A stretch of DNA of 64,000 nt from Owenia fusiformis (lineage: Eukaryota; Annelida; Polychaeta; Sabellida; Oweniidae). The notes under the pieces are model-generated. The model did no database searches and was not told where the DNA came from. It saw nothing but the letters and a program-made list of their open reading frames with translations. The first letter of the stretch is position 1. The number at the start of each line of letters is the position of its first letter. The DNA lies in contig CAIIXF020000006.1 in NCBI GenBank assembly GCA_903813345.2, positions 17,984,348-18,048,347 of the forward strand, in the 5' to 3' direction. This document shows, piece after piece, positions 11,959 through 24,500 of this stretch. A program made the position numbers and the translations under genes.

Positions 11959-12344
11959 ATTGCCTAAATCAGGATTTCTGGATGAAGTTTAGGATCAGTG
12001 GTAGAATTGGAGTGTGGGTTGTAGCCCTTGATACTGACACATATTGTTACATGGCTACAAGTATTATATCACATTTTTACTGGACATTGAAAGCTACATG
12101 TACTGCATCACATTTTTTACTGTACATCATATACAGGGTGTCAAATAAGTCCCGTCTTGCTGTATATTAAAACCTTCATGTATGGTTTCACATGTTTTAT
12201 TGTTTATTGAGAGCTACATGTATTGTATCACATGTTTTACTGTACATCACATTTAATATCACAAGTATTATGTTTTTCTGTACATTGAAACATACATGTA
12301 TTGTATCACATATGTTTATTGTACATTGAGAGCTACATGTTTTT

Positions 12345-13645
12345 ATGCCCCCACCACATAGTGTGGGGCCATATTGTCGTCCTAGGCGCGTCCGTCCGTC
12401 CGTCTGTCTGGTTGTCTGTCTGTCCGTCCGTACGTCCAGCAGTTTTCTCCAAAACCGCTACAGGTACTTGTGAGTGCATACAGATGTGGATGAAAGAAAA
12501 TTAACTCGATAGCTACTTCCTGTCGGCCATTTTGAGATCAAATGCTAAAATCCTTGTCTGCAAACTTTAAGAAAAACGGCTTCACAGTTGCTTTTAAAAC
12601 TTTAACATCTTGTTCAGCTCACTTCATTCTACATCTGATTAGGTTTTGGACCTGTTAGCCCAGTCATGTCAGCCATTTTGAATGTCTGAAGAAAAGTTAG
12701 CGCGCGATAATACTTTGTATCATATTGAATGGTGTTTTTGAGTTTTCATACTTTAACTATTTAGTAGCTTTATAAATAATTCCAGGTGTACTTTGTTGAA
12801 AAAGCCTATGTTATTGTTAACAGTAGTTATATGTGATAATTTTGTAAAAAGAAATCAGCAAAAACTCGTAATCACTTTTTTATTGTCGGCCATTTTGGTT
12901 TTTTCCGTCCTAAAATCTTGTCTGTAAAGTCTTGTCTACACGTTTTCAGGTGAACCGTTTGGTAGATCAATTTCAAATTTTCAGGGATGAATCTTAGTAT
13001 GAAAACCTAGATCTGATTAGTTTTTTGGCGTTCTGGGTAAATGTCAAGGCAGCCATTTTGGATTTTCCGTCCTAAAATCTTGTCTGTAAAGTCTTGTCTA
13101 TGCATTTCCAGGTGAACCGTTTGTTAGATCAATTTCAAATTTTCAGGGATGATTCTTAGTATGAAAACCTAGATCTGATTAGTTTTTTGGCATTCTGGGT
13201 AAATGTCAAGGCAGCCATTTTGGATTTTCTGTCCTAAAATCTTGTCTGTAAAGTCTTGTCTACGCGTTTTCAGGTGAACCGTTTGGTAGATCAATTTCAA
13301 ATTTTCAGGGATGATTCTTAGTATGAAAATCTAGAACTGATTAGTTTTTTGACATTCTGGGTAAATGTCAAGGCAGCCATTTTGGATTTTCCATCCTAAA
13401 ATCTTGTCTGTAAAGTCTTGTTTAACTGTTTGACGGATCAATTTCAAATTTTCAGGGGTGGTTCTTAGTATGAAAATCTAGAACTAGCTAATTTTTGGGG
13501 ATTCTGGGTAAATTTTAAGGCGGCCATTTTGGACTTTCCGTCCTCAAATTGTGTCAGTAAAGTCTTGTCTACTCATTTTCAGGATAACCATTTCATGGGA
13601 TCACCCATTGGTGGGGACATATTGTACACATTTGTGTTCTTGTTA
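12345..13645 (+). repeat. Dispersed cassette (copy 2)
   Basis: It is homologous throughout to the cassette at 7.24-8.84 kb, including termini and internal units of about 162 bp, and carries a GTCCGTCCGTC run near 12390. It lacks the TA-flanked MITE present in copy 1. Confidence 0.8.
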
Positions 13646-13833
13646 TTACATTTTTTACTCTACATTGAGAGATACATTTATTGTATCACATGTTTTACTC
13701 TACATTACGTGTAATATCACAAATATCACTTTTTGCTGTACATTGAAACATAAATGTATTATATAACATAAGTTTACTGTACATTGAGAGCTATGTGTAT
13801 TTTATCACATGTTTTACTGTACATCCCATTTAA

Positions 13834-14187
13834 GGATGTTCCCTGGTCAGATAGGAAAATATTCAATAGTATTTAACTTTTTCTCAAAAATGGTTTTCTG
13901 GGATTCTCACGGGCAACAAAGAATATTAAAACTTTAAAAACCATATGTTAGTGTGCTTTTTTCTGAGCAAGAGGCCTCTAAAGTGTCAATATTTGACAAA
14001 AGTGGGCGTGGCACTTTCTCATTGAAACCCATGTTAAAAATCAGGTTTTCACCCCAAAACACACTTTTGAATATTTAACTTTTTCTTAAACTCACAGAAA
14101 CACTTAGTTATGCTATGTACTTCACATTTTGAAAAGAAAAATTAGGGGTTGGTGTTCATCGTTTTCAACTTCGTCCAGGGAACATCC
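13834..14187. mobile_element. piggyBac-like MITE (TTAA target duplication)
   Basis: The termini are GGATGTTCCCTGG and CCAGGGAACATCC. TTAA flanks both sides (13830-13833 and 14188-14191). The same minisatellite unit at about 12245 shows the empty site CATTTAATATCAC with a single TTAA. The interior is 354 bp and non-coding. Confidence 0.85.
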
Positions 14188-14625
14188 TTAATATCACAAA
14201 TATCATGTTTTGCTGTACATTGAAACAAACATGTATTTTATTACATGTATTACTGTATATTGATAGCTACGTGTATTTTATCACATGTTTTACTCTACAT
14301 TGAGAGCTACATGTATTGTATCACATGTTTACTGTACATTGAGAGCTACATGTATTTTATCACATGTATTACTGTACATTGAGAGCTACATGTATTTTAT
14401 CACATGTATTACTGTACATTGAGAGCTACATGTATTGTATCACATGTTTACTGTACATTGAGAGCTACATGTATTTTATCACATGTATTACTGTACATTG
14501 AGAGCTACATGTATTTTATCACATGTATTACTGTACATTGAGAGCTACATGTATTTTATCACATGTATTACTGTACATTGAGAGCTTCATGTATTTTATT
14601 ACATGTTTTACTCTTCATTGTCTAC

Positions 14626-14880
14626 CACTGGCGGATTAGGGGGGGGGGGGGGGGCCTGGGGGCCCAAAAAAAAATTTAGGGCCAAAAAAGGCCTTCAGGC
14701 CCCAAAAAGTTTGAAGAAAAATTTGAAGAAATTTTGAAGAAAACGAGCCTCAAAATTTCAAAATTTGGGCCCACTTTTGGCTTTTAGGGGCCCAAAATTT
14801 TTTTCCGCTCAAGCGCGGACGTTTTTTCCTCTGACTTGAAATTTGGGCCCCCCCCTTGTTGATTCCCAGATCCGCCCCTG
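14626..14880. mobile_element. MITE with G/C-homopolymer ends, flanked by TCTAC
   Basis: The inverted ends are CACTGGCGGATTAGG and CAGATCCGCCCCTG. The 5-mer TCTAC flanks both sides (14621-14625 and 14881-14885). The left end runs into a long G tract. It is rich in GGGGCCC words and has no coding potential. Confidence 0.65.
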
Positions 14881-14885
14881 TCTAC

Positions 14886-15560
14886 AGTGAGTTGAAACAA
14901 GAGACTAGAAGGAAGATGAGAGCAATTACACAAGATATCTGTGAACGTTTAGTTAGTGAAGTCAGTTTGCCTCCAGAGATGAGCCCGGCATTTTGAGCAT
15001 GTTTTCTAATTGGCCATAAAACTGTGACCAGTGGTCATAGACCAATGAAACTTAGAAGAATGAAAGAACATTAAACATGGCTTAATTTTGCCAAAAATGA
15101 TCTCAAACCCATGCTAAATGACTGAGTTATTAACAATTGTTTGGGTTTCTTTTTTGGCTCACGCTGTACTTAAATGTGTTATGACAGGTTTTTGCTGTAC
15201 ATCAATATGTGTCTTAATTGAACTGTATCATAACGTGCATTATTTCTATTTTTTCTATTTATGATGTGTGCATAAAATACTGCTGCTTTAAGGGAATTAA
15301 TAGAATCATAGAGAGCATTAAAAACTTGATGCAAGCCTGATAAACTGATAAATATTTTACATTTTTGATCAAATCTCAAATCAATCTTTAAATTACATTT
15401 TATGTAATCTGTCATGTGGGCATGGATAGAGAACATTTTTAATTCTGAGTCCAAACCAACAAAATTCAAAAATGCATGTAGGATAATGTCTCAAGAAACT
15501 TTCAATGCAAACTTGTATGTAATAATTTATTATTATGTTTTTCAATATTTGCTTTACATT
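14886..15560. other. No gene recognised
   Basis: AT-rich sequence. A 96-codon open frame on the minus strand has no family signature or splice context, and I do not call it. Confidence 0.4.
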
Positions 15561-15567
15561 CAAGCAC

Positions 15568-15734
15568 AGGTTGTTCAATAAGTAAAGCTAATTTTGCTCT
15601 AAAACCCACATTTCCACAAGAGTAGCATTATATATTTCATTCACTATTTACCATTCTTTGTAAATTTGGACTATAGATATAATGATATTCCTTTGAATTT
15701 TAGAGCAAAATTACCTTTACTTATTGAATGACGT
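15568..15734. mobile_element. Mariner-like MITE
   Basis: The inverted ends are GGTTGTTCAATAAGTAAAGC and TACTTATTGAATGAC, followed inward by matching ATTTTGCTCTAAAA words on both arms. It is about 165 bp and non-coding. Confidence 0.7.
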
Positions 15735-15736
15735 GT

Positions 15737-16400
15737 ATTTAGTTTTGCACACCATTAGAAAGATGTGAGGCTCAGAAAAAACATTAATCATTAAATGGCT
15801 TTTTGCCATCATATGTTTTATCACCTCTTGAAAAGGTGCTATCTTGTCATATCTTGTGGTGATGGGCATTTATGCATGCATGCTGGTGGGTGGGTGCACA
15901 TAAATCATGCCAACAACTTCCAAGAAAACCATTCATCTGTTTTACTAGAATTCTTTGCGTTGCTCGATGCAACAGAACGATAATATCAAATTATAAGGAA
16001 GCGAGCTTGCCACTTTTGTTTTTGTTGCAAAATAGCTGCTGTAGCAGCATGGTGTTATGAACATGGTGAAAACACAGTGATAAAAGACAAACCATTTTTG
16101 ATGGTTGGGTAATGGATTCCAAAATAAGCAACTGTGACAAAACATCTGAATATCTCAGAGATTGATAAGTGAGATCATTAAGACTCTTAGAAAAAATTAT
16201 TAGATAACATTTAGCAAAACTGATTGATTTCACCATTAAAACTTCAAATCAACCTCTTCATGGCAAAACTCAGAATGAAGTTAAACGCCACTCTGACATG
16301 CACTAGTGCAAAAACAACTTAACATTCACTCATCCACCTGTTCCATTCCGATGATACCTAAAGCTTTTATTCATGAGGTAATATCGCTATGCTGAAATGC
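15737..16400. other. No gene recognised
   Basis: Short open frames on both strands look like chance. There is no splice-bounded exon. Confidence 0.4.
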
Positions 16401-16792
16401 AGTAGCCCGGACAGAATTGTTCAATGGTCACTTTTTCTTTAATAACTTTTTTAATTTTCAGTATTATCAAAATCTGATTACATATTTGAAAACTAGAGTA
16501 AAAATTCTGACATACAAAAAACATATTTAAGGAACATTAACTGAACATTCAAACCACAAAATATGCCGCCATTTTGAACAAATATGAGACAAAATGGTGA
16601 ATTATGTATTTGCGTCACTCATACTAGGAGCGCCTATAATATCAATAAATTAAGAGATGTTCCTTAAATATTGTTTTTGTATGTTAGAATTTTACTCTAG
16701 TTTTCAAATATGTAATCAGATTTTCATAATACTGAAAATTAAAAAAGTTATTAAAGAAAAAGTGACCATTGAACAATTCTATCCGGGCTACT
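16401..16792. mobile_element. Foldback MITE of about 390 bp
   Basis: The arms 16401-16535 and 16655-16792 are near-perfect reverse complements. The outer end is AGTAGCCCGGACAGAATTGT and the inner end includes CATATTTAAGGAACAT. The spacer of about 120 bp is non-coding. Confidence 0.8.
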
Positions 16793-17410
16793 ATGTAAAA
16801 TTTTTACTGATGCAAGAGCAGACTAATATAATGCCAAGATCTGATTAGGTTTTGGGCATGCTGGGTAAATTACTTGGTGGCCATTTTTCTCTTCAGAGTG
16901 TGATATTTATTACTGTGTCTTTGTTTACACATGTATTTTTTTAAATTATCACAAGGGAATTAATAAGTATAGTATTATTGTTATAATTGCCTGTCCATGT
17001 TGATCACTATCACTGCAAAATAGTTACCCATGTCCTAAACTATTTAGATAACCATTTTGCCACAAATATTTAATTCAATTACAAATATTTCTAAATGTAT
17101 ATAATGCAAAGTTTATTTCGAGGAAGCATGGAGGGCAAACAAACATGTTTGTGTCAATTCAGGCTTCAAATTAACGTGTAGTGTGCATATTACAGGAAAT
17201 GATGTCAGTAGAATAGAAACATCAATGTCGTATATTCAGTATGAGTGATTTTGAATGCTTATTTTTGTATTGGTGAGAAATAAATAGAGGCAGTGGTCCT
17301 TATTCCTGCACAGTCCGAATTCTTTTGAAGATAATCCTTAATAGCTGATACATCCTCATCTCCAATAGTCTTGTTCTATTAGAACAATAATCAGTAAGGT
17401 TATTACCGTT

Positions 17411-17786
17411 CATTCTCCAAACACAGGCTTCCAGAACTTGTACCTCCTTCCTGGAAGGAATGTTATGGATGATCTCTTGAGCCCTGCGTTTGGTATCCTC
17501 CGATCATAGGGCTTCAAAATCCAGAATATATTCTTTCTTTTTACCCCCTGCGATAAGTAGTTAGCATTTCCCCGATTAAGAATAAGCATTTCCCCCGATT
17601 AAGAACTCGCCATCTGATTGGCTGTCGCAACACTGCGACAGAAATCATGTATTAGTCATTGCGCATAATTAGATCACATGATTCAGTTTAATTGGGGGAT
17701 TCCAAATTGGTTATAGCAGGGGGAAGAAGGAGGTACGGATTCTGGATACCTGCTTAGGAGGATGTGCGTTTGGAGGATGATTACCT
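17411..17786. mobile_element. Non-autonomous DNA element with loose inverted ends
   Basis: The left end (CTCCAAACACAGGCTTCCAG, then GTACCTCCTTC) is inverted at the right end (GAAGGAGGTAC ... GTTTGGAGGAT). Inside, CCCCGATTAAGAA is duplicated in tandem. No TSD is clear. Confidence 0.5.
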
Positions 17787-18392
17787 ATATAAAACCACTT
17801 GTGCAATGATAGGATCATTCTACCTTATGATTGCTAACTTTTCTCCTAAAGTTTAAGTCAAATATTGAAATGACATGTCATTGTAAATGTAAACAAAAAA
17901 AAATATATATATTACATATAAAATATAAACATTTTATATTTAAGATGTCTTTGTTTGTTTACAACTTGTATACGTATTTGAAACAATATACTTTATTTGA
18001 GCAAATATCAAATTAGAATTTTACTAGAACAAGTTGTTTACCCTCATCATTCCAACTTTAAAATCTGTAACTTTCCAACCTACTATAGTCAAGCTTTAGT
18101 GAATCTATTCAGTGCATGAAACATCTGTACTGGAGTATTGAAGGTAAATGCATGGTTTCAAGTTAGATTAAAATCGGATTCCTTCATTGAAATAGACCCA
18201 TAGAGATCCCTCAAAAGAATATTTCTTATTACAGATAAAGAAGTCTGAAGATTCTCTCTATTACATCATCCTGTATGGTATATGAAGTGAACAGTCAATT
18301 GTAGTTTTTGATCACAGTAGATGGTACTATGGTCTAGGAAAATCCGACCAATATTGAAATTACCATATTCCTATCATTATAAATGTTCATAG

Positions 18393-18398
18393 TTTATT
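18393..18398 (-). promoter_or_regulatory. Candidate FLAD1 polyadenylation signal
   Basis: On the minus strand an AATAAA lies about 105 bases past the FLAD1 stop codon, a plausible 3' UTR length. It is not proven, because the region is AT-rich. Confidence 0.4.
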
Positions 18399-18502
18399 TA
18401 CTATGAGATAAAAATGCATGGATTTACTATGTCGAATGTACAACTGTCTTTTACATCTATATCGATAAGAATAAATACTAATAATTGCACGTATGTCCAT
18501 TA

Positions 18503-21500
18503 TTAATTCCTGCCGTCACGTTCAGTGTGCCAGTCCTCTAGTAGATATGCTGGTTTATAGTGTGTTATCCCCTTCTCATCTCTCCAGGCCAGCTTAGGGT
18601 TGGGATGTGTATTCTCCATACTCCCCAGAGATGTATATCTGGAATAAAAATTGAAATATCTTGATACACTAGTTAAAAATTTATGCAATCACTATTAAGC
18701 ATGTTCAGTGGATGTTTACAATTTTTGAAATAATTTTCAACTTTTTCATGATCTTAATGATCAACAATGAATATCAAAATTTTAACAAGGCATTAACATG
18801 ACAAAATGTCACCACCTAGTTGCTCACAATATTATGAGTTCAAACTCTAGTCAGATTTGAATTTCTGAAAACTTGTAAAGTCAAATTTGAACTTCTGAAA
18901 AGATGTAGATGATTTTGAAAAAAAAATTTGGTCAATTTGAAGCAAGTTGAAAACAGACCTTTTTGACCTTTTTTGACCTTGAGAAGGTCATTAAAGGTCA
19001 AATGTCAAATCTAAAGTCAGATTTGAATTTCTGAGAACATGTAGATGATTTTGAAAAAAAAATTAGTCAATTTGAAGCAAGTTGAAAAAAGACCTTTTTG
19101 AACTTTTTTGACATTGAGAAGGTCATTGAAGGTCAAATGTCAAATCTAGAGTCAGATTTGAATTTCTGAGAACACGTAGATGATTTTGAAAAAAAATTTA
19201 GTCAATTTGAAGCAAGTTGAAAAAAGACCTTTTTGACCTTCTTTGACTTTGAGAAGGTCATTGAAGGTCAAATGTCAAATCTAGAGTCAGATTTGAATTT
19301 CTGAGAACACGTAGATGATTTTGAAAAAAAATTTAGTCAATTTGAAGCAAGTTGAAAAAAGACCTTTTTGACCTTCTTTGACTTTGAGAAGGTTATTGCA
19401 GGTCAAATGTCATTGAAGGTCAAATGTCAAATCAAAAGTCAAATCTAAAGTCATATTTGAATTTCTGAGAACATGTAGATGATTATGAAAAAAAATTTAG
19501 TCAATTTGAAGCAAGATGAAAAAATACCTTTTTGACCTTTTTTGACATTGAGAAGGTCATTGAAGGTCAAATGTCAAATCTAGAGTCAGATTTGAATTTC
19601 TGAGAACACGTAGATGATTTTGAAAAAAAATTTAGTCAATTTGAAGCAAGTTGAAAAAAGACCTTTTTGACCTTCTTTGACTTTGAGAAGGTTATTGCAG
19701 GTCAAATGTCAAATCTCAAGTCAAATCTAAAGTCAGATTTGAATTTCTGAGAACACGTAGATGATTTTGAAAATTTTTTTTAGTCAATTCAAAGCAAGTT
19801 GAAAACAGACCTTTTTGACCTTTTTTGACCTTGAGAAGGTCATTAAAGGTCAAATGTCAAATCTAAAGTCAGATTTGAATTTCTGAGAACATGTAGATGA
19901 TTTTGAAAAAAAAAATTAGTCAATTTGAAGCAAGTTGAAAAAAGACCTTTTTGACCTTTTTTGACCTTGAGAAGGTCATTGAAGGTCAAATGTCAAATCT
20001 AAAGTCATATTTGAATTTCTGAGAACATGTAGATGATTTTGAAAAAAAATTTAGTCAATTTGAAGCAAGATGAAAAATACCTTTTTGACCTTTTTTGACC
20101 TTGAGAAGGTCATTGAACGTCAAATGTCAAATCTAAAGTCAGATTTGAATTTCTGAGAACATGTAGATGATTTTGAAAAAAAAATTTAGTCAATTTGAAG
20201 CAAGTTGAAAAAAGACCTTTTTGACCTTTTTTGACATTGAGAAGGTCATTGAAGGTCAAATGTCAAATCTTAAGTCAAATCTAAAGTCAGATTTGAATTT
20301 CTGAGAACACGTAGATGATTTTGAAAATTTTTTTTAGTCAATTTGAAGCAAGTTGAAAACAGACCTTTTTGACCTTTTTTGACATTGAGAAGGTCATTGA
20401 AGGTCAAATGTCAAATCTTAAGTCAGATTTGAATTTCTGAGAACACGTAGATGATTTTGAAAAAAAAATTTAGTCAATTTGAAGCAAGTTGAAAACAGAC
20501 CTTTTTGACCTTTTTTGACCTTGAGAAGGTCATTGAAGGTCAAATGTCAAATCTAAAGTCAGATTTGAAGGTCAAATGTCAAATCTAAAGTCAGATTTGA
20601 ATTTCTGAGAACATGTAGATGATTTTGAAAAAAAATTTAGTCAATGTGAAGCAAGTTGAAAAAAAAGACCTTTTTGACCTTGAGAAGGTCATTGAAGGTC
20701 AAATGTCAAATCTAAAGTCAGATTTGAACTTCTGAGAACATGTAGATGATTTAGAAAAAAATTGAAGTCAGTCTAAACAGTATTTGTTAAGTTATAGGAA
20801 GTTGTAAGAAATTGTTACAGACGCCGGACGCCAACCGCCGGACGCCAACCACCAACCGCCAACCGCCGGACGCCGTCGCAAAAAAACGGAGACCATAACA
20901 ATATGTCACCACTTTTGGTGGTGACATAAAAACTGTATGGTAATGTGATTTTTTGCTGACCTAGAGGCCATTGAAATGTCAATATCTGATATATATAATA
21001 AGTGGGTGTAGAGCTTTTCCATTCCATCCTACGATAGATAAAAAACTCCCCAAACTCATTGCAGGCTTTCAGTACCTAGTCACAGTATTTACTTCTAATT
21101 ATTAGGGGTTACTAATCATCATTTCAAACTTTATTCAGGGGCCATATGTAAAATTAGTCAGTCAGTTTGTATAAAACATACATGCTTGTCTATAAAAGTA
21201 ATTGAATATGATTTTTTTCTGAATAGAATTACTTTCAGTTCTGGAGTAGTTTCAAAATCCTAAATATAACAATAATAATATTATCCCAGGCAGCATATGT
21301 CTATCATATCAGTTTACAGTGAAGAACTGTCCCATTAAAGGTGCAATAATTAGTGCAGATCATGGACCAGTGTCAAAATATATTTAAGTTTGGATATATC
21401 ATCAAGTCTAACATCTATTTTTATCATCTACAAAGAAACCCCCTAGATAAACATTATTTTAGCTGATATTCCTCTTGAAACATGGTGGATCTTAAAAAAT

Positions 21501-24500
21501 AAAAGTGGAAGTCCCCTTTTTGAAGCTTTGAACTGAATTTACACTTCTTAACTCATTCAATACTGGGGCAAAAAGCACTATAATACTGACGATATTTTGA
21601 AAATTGCCATATATGGTACCTCTGAAATAATATATATTGTATATACATGGGCATACATATATAGTGTTATATAGTGCTGAAATTGATAATTTATCCATAC
21701 AATTTAAGAAAATAGGTATGTCAAAGAAGATGGTTAACCAAATGTTGCCTTGATAGCTCAGAAAAAATGAAAAAACTTTCCTATTTTCTCTACAGTCCTT
21801 ATTGCCCCTTTAAATACCTACCCTCTATCATAAAGTATACAGTACGGAAGACTAAATCTGCGTAGGAATGTCCAAACATCGCTATATGACCAGTCTAATA
21901 TAGGACTAACACGCATGAACTGTGGCCAATCAGCATCAGTCATACTGAAGCTTTTTAAATGCTCTGAAATAAAATATATATTACACTAACAAGTTAAAAG
22001 CTCTGTATCTTCTAGTGAAAGGTATGAAGTTTTTAGATTTACAGGAAAAGGTAAGAAATTACATGCTAATAGAGCCAAGGACTGATTACACCATTTCAAG
22101 CAACCAGGGTACCTTGTTTTCAACTGTAATGGAGATCATCATCTAAAACGACTACATCATCCCACTCTGTATACCTTGATCACTCTCTACATACCTGAAT
22201 AAGGGTCAGTTGCCCGGGTACCCATAAGGACAGCTTTTATGTGAGGGTGGGATGTTTTCAGCTCACCAAGTGAGTCTCTTATTCTACCAAGTAAGCTTAT
22301 TGAGTCCAAATTATAACTGAAACATATGGAATAGTCAAGTCATTTTAGATTCAACATTCTATTTTGAAGCATATTACCTAACAACTGAATTTAACTACAC
22401 AGGTAAGCTTGATAGTTGGATATTCACTCTTGCGTGTGATTTTCTCATGCGATATTTCATCATACAGTTATTGTATTTCATCTGATCGAGTTCTCAGCAA
22501 CAGACTTTCAACTCTTACTTGACCTCAGTTACAGTGCTGTAGCCCCTTCCCCCTGTACCCCCAGACTATTTTACCTATAATGTATTGTATCATTGGTCGT
22601 ATCTTGGACTGTGGATGATTTAAAGTACTCATGTCTTGTATCCTCACCTTTGAATTCAAAATCTTGATATCTATCTACAATATACATGTATTGTAAAAAT
22701 AAAGAAAAGCCTACGTTTTTACTCCTTTTTCTATAAATTGTTCTAGTTCAGGGAATGGTAGCCCTCTACGTATATACAGTGATTGTATTTTGTCGTTAAA
22801 TTCAGGATATTTTTTCTTTATAACAGCATAGCAAAGGTGTAGCAACACAGTACAGTCCTTGCCTCCATTGAAGCCTACACAGACCTCAGAGAGCCTGGAA
22901 ATACAGCACATGTACATAAATATGGAATTATAACAGACACCCCATTTTTAAACTCATATTATACAACTTAAAATATTACTCATGTTCATTGTAACAGACC
23001 CAATTCCACAAAATTGTGGTTTATTCTTATAATGGTTTGTGTTGAGCGTTAGTTTGTATCATCATTTGCCAATAATCCAGAGTTTTGTAGGTGTTCTTTT
23101 TTGTACAGTCATTTACAAAATATTGGAAATTATTTATTTAGTTTGCAATGCAAGGTGGATTATAAGGGTATTCTATTTAATCCATTCTATATCCATTTAA
23201 AGATTCTCTATATTGAAAGATGGCAGCACTGTTTGTTTACATCAAGGTCAATAGTGCTGAATAAATAATGAATAAATCGAGCAATTATAGGAAATGAAAT
23301 GCAACACGTAATAAAGAGAAAATATTAATATTAGGATTAGTCCAAGGAAACAACAAAATTGATATTCTAAAAAATCAACAATATTGGTTGATCATCATCA
23401 AGTCCTACTTTTAGAGTGTACTTTTGTGCTGGCCAAATTAAGGGGTTACTTCGCACATTTCACATTTGGAAACTGAATTAATTTGATTCCTTGTCTCAAT
23501 GACAAGGGGCCAATTAAAGAACCCCTGATGCTATCCAGCACTTTTACCATCCACATTTAAGACCATGCAATGGGGACGCCAAAAGCCACTAAAAGCCTCT
23601 AAATTAAAATCACCAGATCATTTTTCAATGAAAGTCCAACCAGGAAGTCTTGGGTTCAAATCTCAAAAATGGAAATATTTTTTTCCTTAACATAAATCCA
23701 TATTTTTCCATATACAGGGAAACATACTTCATCCACAACTAATTGGAAACTCAGAGGATTCAAATCTTCACACTCAGTGCTCTCCCCAGGATTTTTTTGT
23801 GCGGGGGATTTATTTTGCTGTCTCTTTATTTCAAATCTTGTAATTTTTTGTGCAATATTTTCAGTTTTTGTAATTTTTAGTGCAACATTTTCGGATTTTG
23901 TAATTTTTGTGCAACATTTTAAGGATTTTTATGTTTTTAAGGAGGATTTTAGCTGCCACACAGAAATAATGGAGGAGCATTTTTGTGTTATGGAAGTGCT
24001 GCACCTCAGAGATTTCAATGTGGGGAAAGACATTATCTGTAACTTATATTAAAGGATGAGTTGGTTAATATTTTCCCTGTATCGATTCTTCCAAAAATGA
24101 TTAAAATCGAACTTATCTTACTTGTATTTTTCAATGCATTCTTCTATAGTTCTTATTGCCGATTTGATCTTTATGTCTAATGGATCAGTTCCAGAGCCTT
24201 CTATTGTTCTGTATATCCTTTCAGAGGCATCCTCTAATGGATGGGGATCGTAATCAACCAACTGCTCTGAAATGTACAACATTGTTGAATCATTTTACAT
24301 GAAGATATCTGAGGACTGATACATCTAAGATAATCTTGAGTATTGTCACCCTTGTATAATGATTCAATGCAACACAGAGGAAATACTTCGCTTAAGACTG
24401 AACCCAAATCAGCAACTCATTATTCCGAGCACAAAGTTAAGTTCTGAACTGGCCTCTATATAAGTCAGACAATTTTAAAGTTTAGCAGCTCTGCCCTCAC

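Larger units (their letters stand above)
12040..14625 (+). repeat. 40-bp minisatellite, split by two insertions
   Basis: The unit is about 40 bp (TACTGTACATTGAGAGCTAC then ATGTATTTTATCACATGTAT). It is degenerate at 12040-12345 and 13645-13830 and nearly regular at 14192-14625. The array is broken by the cassette at 12345-13645 and by a TTAA-flanked element at 13834-14187, both inserted into an older array. Confidence 0.85.

Noticed and set aside
15179-15469. 96-codon minus-strand open frame
   Set aside because: No splice sites, no motif and AT-driven composition. It was considered as a transposase scrap but nothing supports it.
18784-20930. CRISPR-like regular spacing
   Set aside because: Units are whole 135-bp tandem repeats without unique spacers, in an animal intron.
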